This document shows positions 28,623 to 28,794 of a stretch of DNA of 28,794 nucleotides, in pieces. The notes beneath the pieces are model-generated. The model had not been told where the DNA came from. It saw nothing but the letters and a program-made list of their open reading frames with translations, and searched no databases. Both the position numbers and the translations under genes were made by a program. Position 1 is the first letter of the stretch. Each line of letters begins with the position of its first letter. This DNA comes from a virus, in the IMG/VR virus record IMGVR_UViG_3300032898_000133, positions 1 to 28,794 of that record. One strand, written 5' to 3'.

Positions 28623-28794
28623 CTAGTAGGCGGATGACACATAGTTTTTCAGGGTCACGGTGACGATGCCGCCGTCCGTGGCGTTGGCGATGCCGCTCAC
28701 GGCCTGAGACAGCTGCAGGTACGGCTGGCCGGTGTCGGCCTCGCCGGTGGTGGTGCCGCCCTTGGACATGGTGACCTGCAGGGACTGGCCGCCG
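28623..28794 (-). CDS. Probable major tail protein, C-terminal fragment
   Basis: Only the last 56 codons are in the window; the gene continues past the right edge. The reading ends VTLKNYVSSAY and TAG at 28623-28625. The sequence has Gly/Thr-rich beta strands (GGQSLQVTMSK, GGIVTVTLKNY). Its location just before the chaperone pair is where the major tail tube protein is found in almost all siphoviruses. The identity rests on position and on the beta-rich character. Confidence 0.55.
   Translation of the reverse strand, partial: GGQSLQVTMSKGGTTTGEADTGQPYLQLSQAVSGIANATDGGIVTVTLKNYVSSAY

Noticed and set aside
1-28794. CRISPR arrays, insertion sequences, integrase or attachment sites
   Set aside because: No evenly spaced direct repeats, transposase motifs, terminal inverted repeats or recombinase motifs were seen.

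Overview
This is a phage or prophage segment from a very GC-rich (actinobacterial, Streptomyces-like) background. Coding sequences end most codons in G or C, GTG and TTG starts are common, and genes are packed with 1-11 nt overlaps (ATGA, GTGA, TGATG). The right half is a siphovirus tail operon on the minus strand. Read in the direction of transcription from the right edge it contains a probable major tail protein C-terminus, a two-frame tail assembly chaperone, an HK97-gp10-like protein, a 1375-aa tape measure protein, and three tail or appendage proteins. No tRNA gene, integrase, terminase or CRISPR array is visible.

Layout. (1) 171-6631, plus strand: a tight operon with a 42-aa membrane peptide, a processive GT2 polysaccharide synthase, a GH26-like lipoprotein, a GmhB-like HAD phosphatase, an RNase H-fold protein, a two-TM protein, a COG3541-type nucleotidyltransferase and a CCA-adding-type tRNA nucleotidyltransferase with an HD domain. 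It ends at a strong hairpin (6644-6671) that separates it from convergent minus-strand genes. (2) 6722-11729, minus strand: a small helical protein, a papain-like peptidase, a 671-aa tail protein with four Arg/Gly/Pro-rich repeats, a 166-aa structural protein, and a free-standing HNH endonuclease with duplicated Cys-rich modules. (3) 11877-13016, plus strand: five small genes transcribed against the late operon, two of them apparently leaderless and three with a near-identical initiation element. (4) 12973-17813, minus strand: a lysis/membrane cassette. In transcription order it holds a coiled-coil/TM protein, a Pro/Ser-rich anchored protein, a PLD-family enzyme, a VIT/CCC1-like membrane protein, a TM/Cys-His protein, a two-TM potassium channel with a perfect TVGYGD filter, a GH25-like endolysin, an unknown protein, a C39-like peptidase, a small nucleotidyltransferase fold and an unknown 73-aa protein. 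(5) 17881-28794, minus strand: the tail genes.

How the genes may work together. Region 5 builds the tail. Region 4 plausibly controls lysis: the endolysin is translationally coupled to a potassium channel and lies downstream of several other membrane proteins, which suggests that membrane potential or ion flux helps time or execute lysis (inference). Region 1 combines sugar-polymer synthesis and hydrolysis (GT2, GH26, HAD phosphatase) with RNA-end metabolism (two nucleotidyltransferases, RNase H fold), which suggests surface remodelling plus tRNA or RNA repair during infection (inference). The most notable signals are the KcsA-like channel in the lysis cassette, the virus-encoded polysaccharide synthase/hydrolase pair, a 482-nt gene overlap that probably marks a frameshift at 19.6 kb, and a hairpin that masks the ribosome binding site of the tape measure gene.
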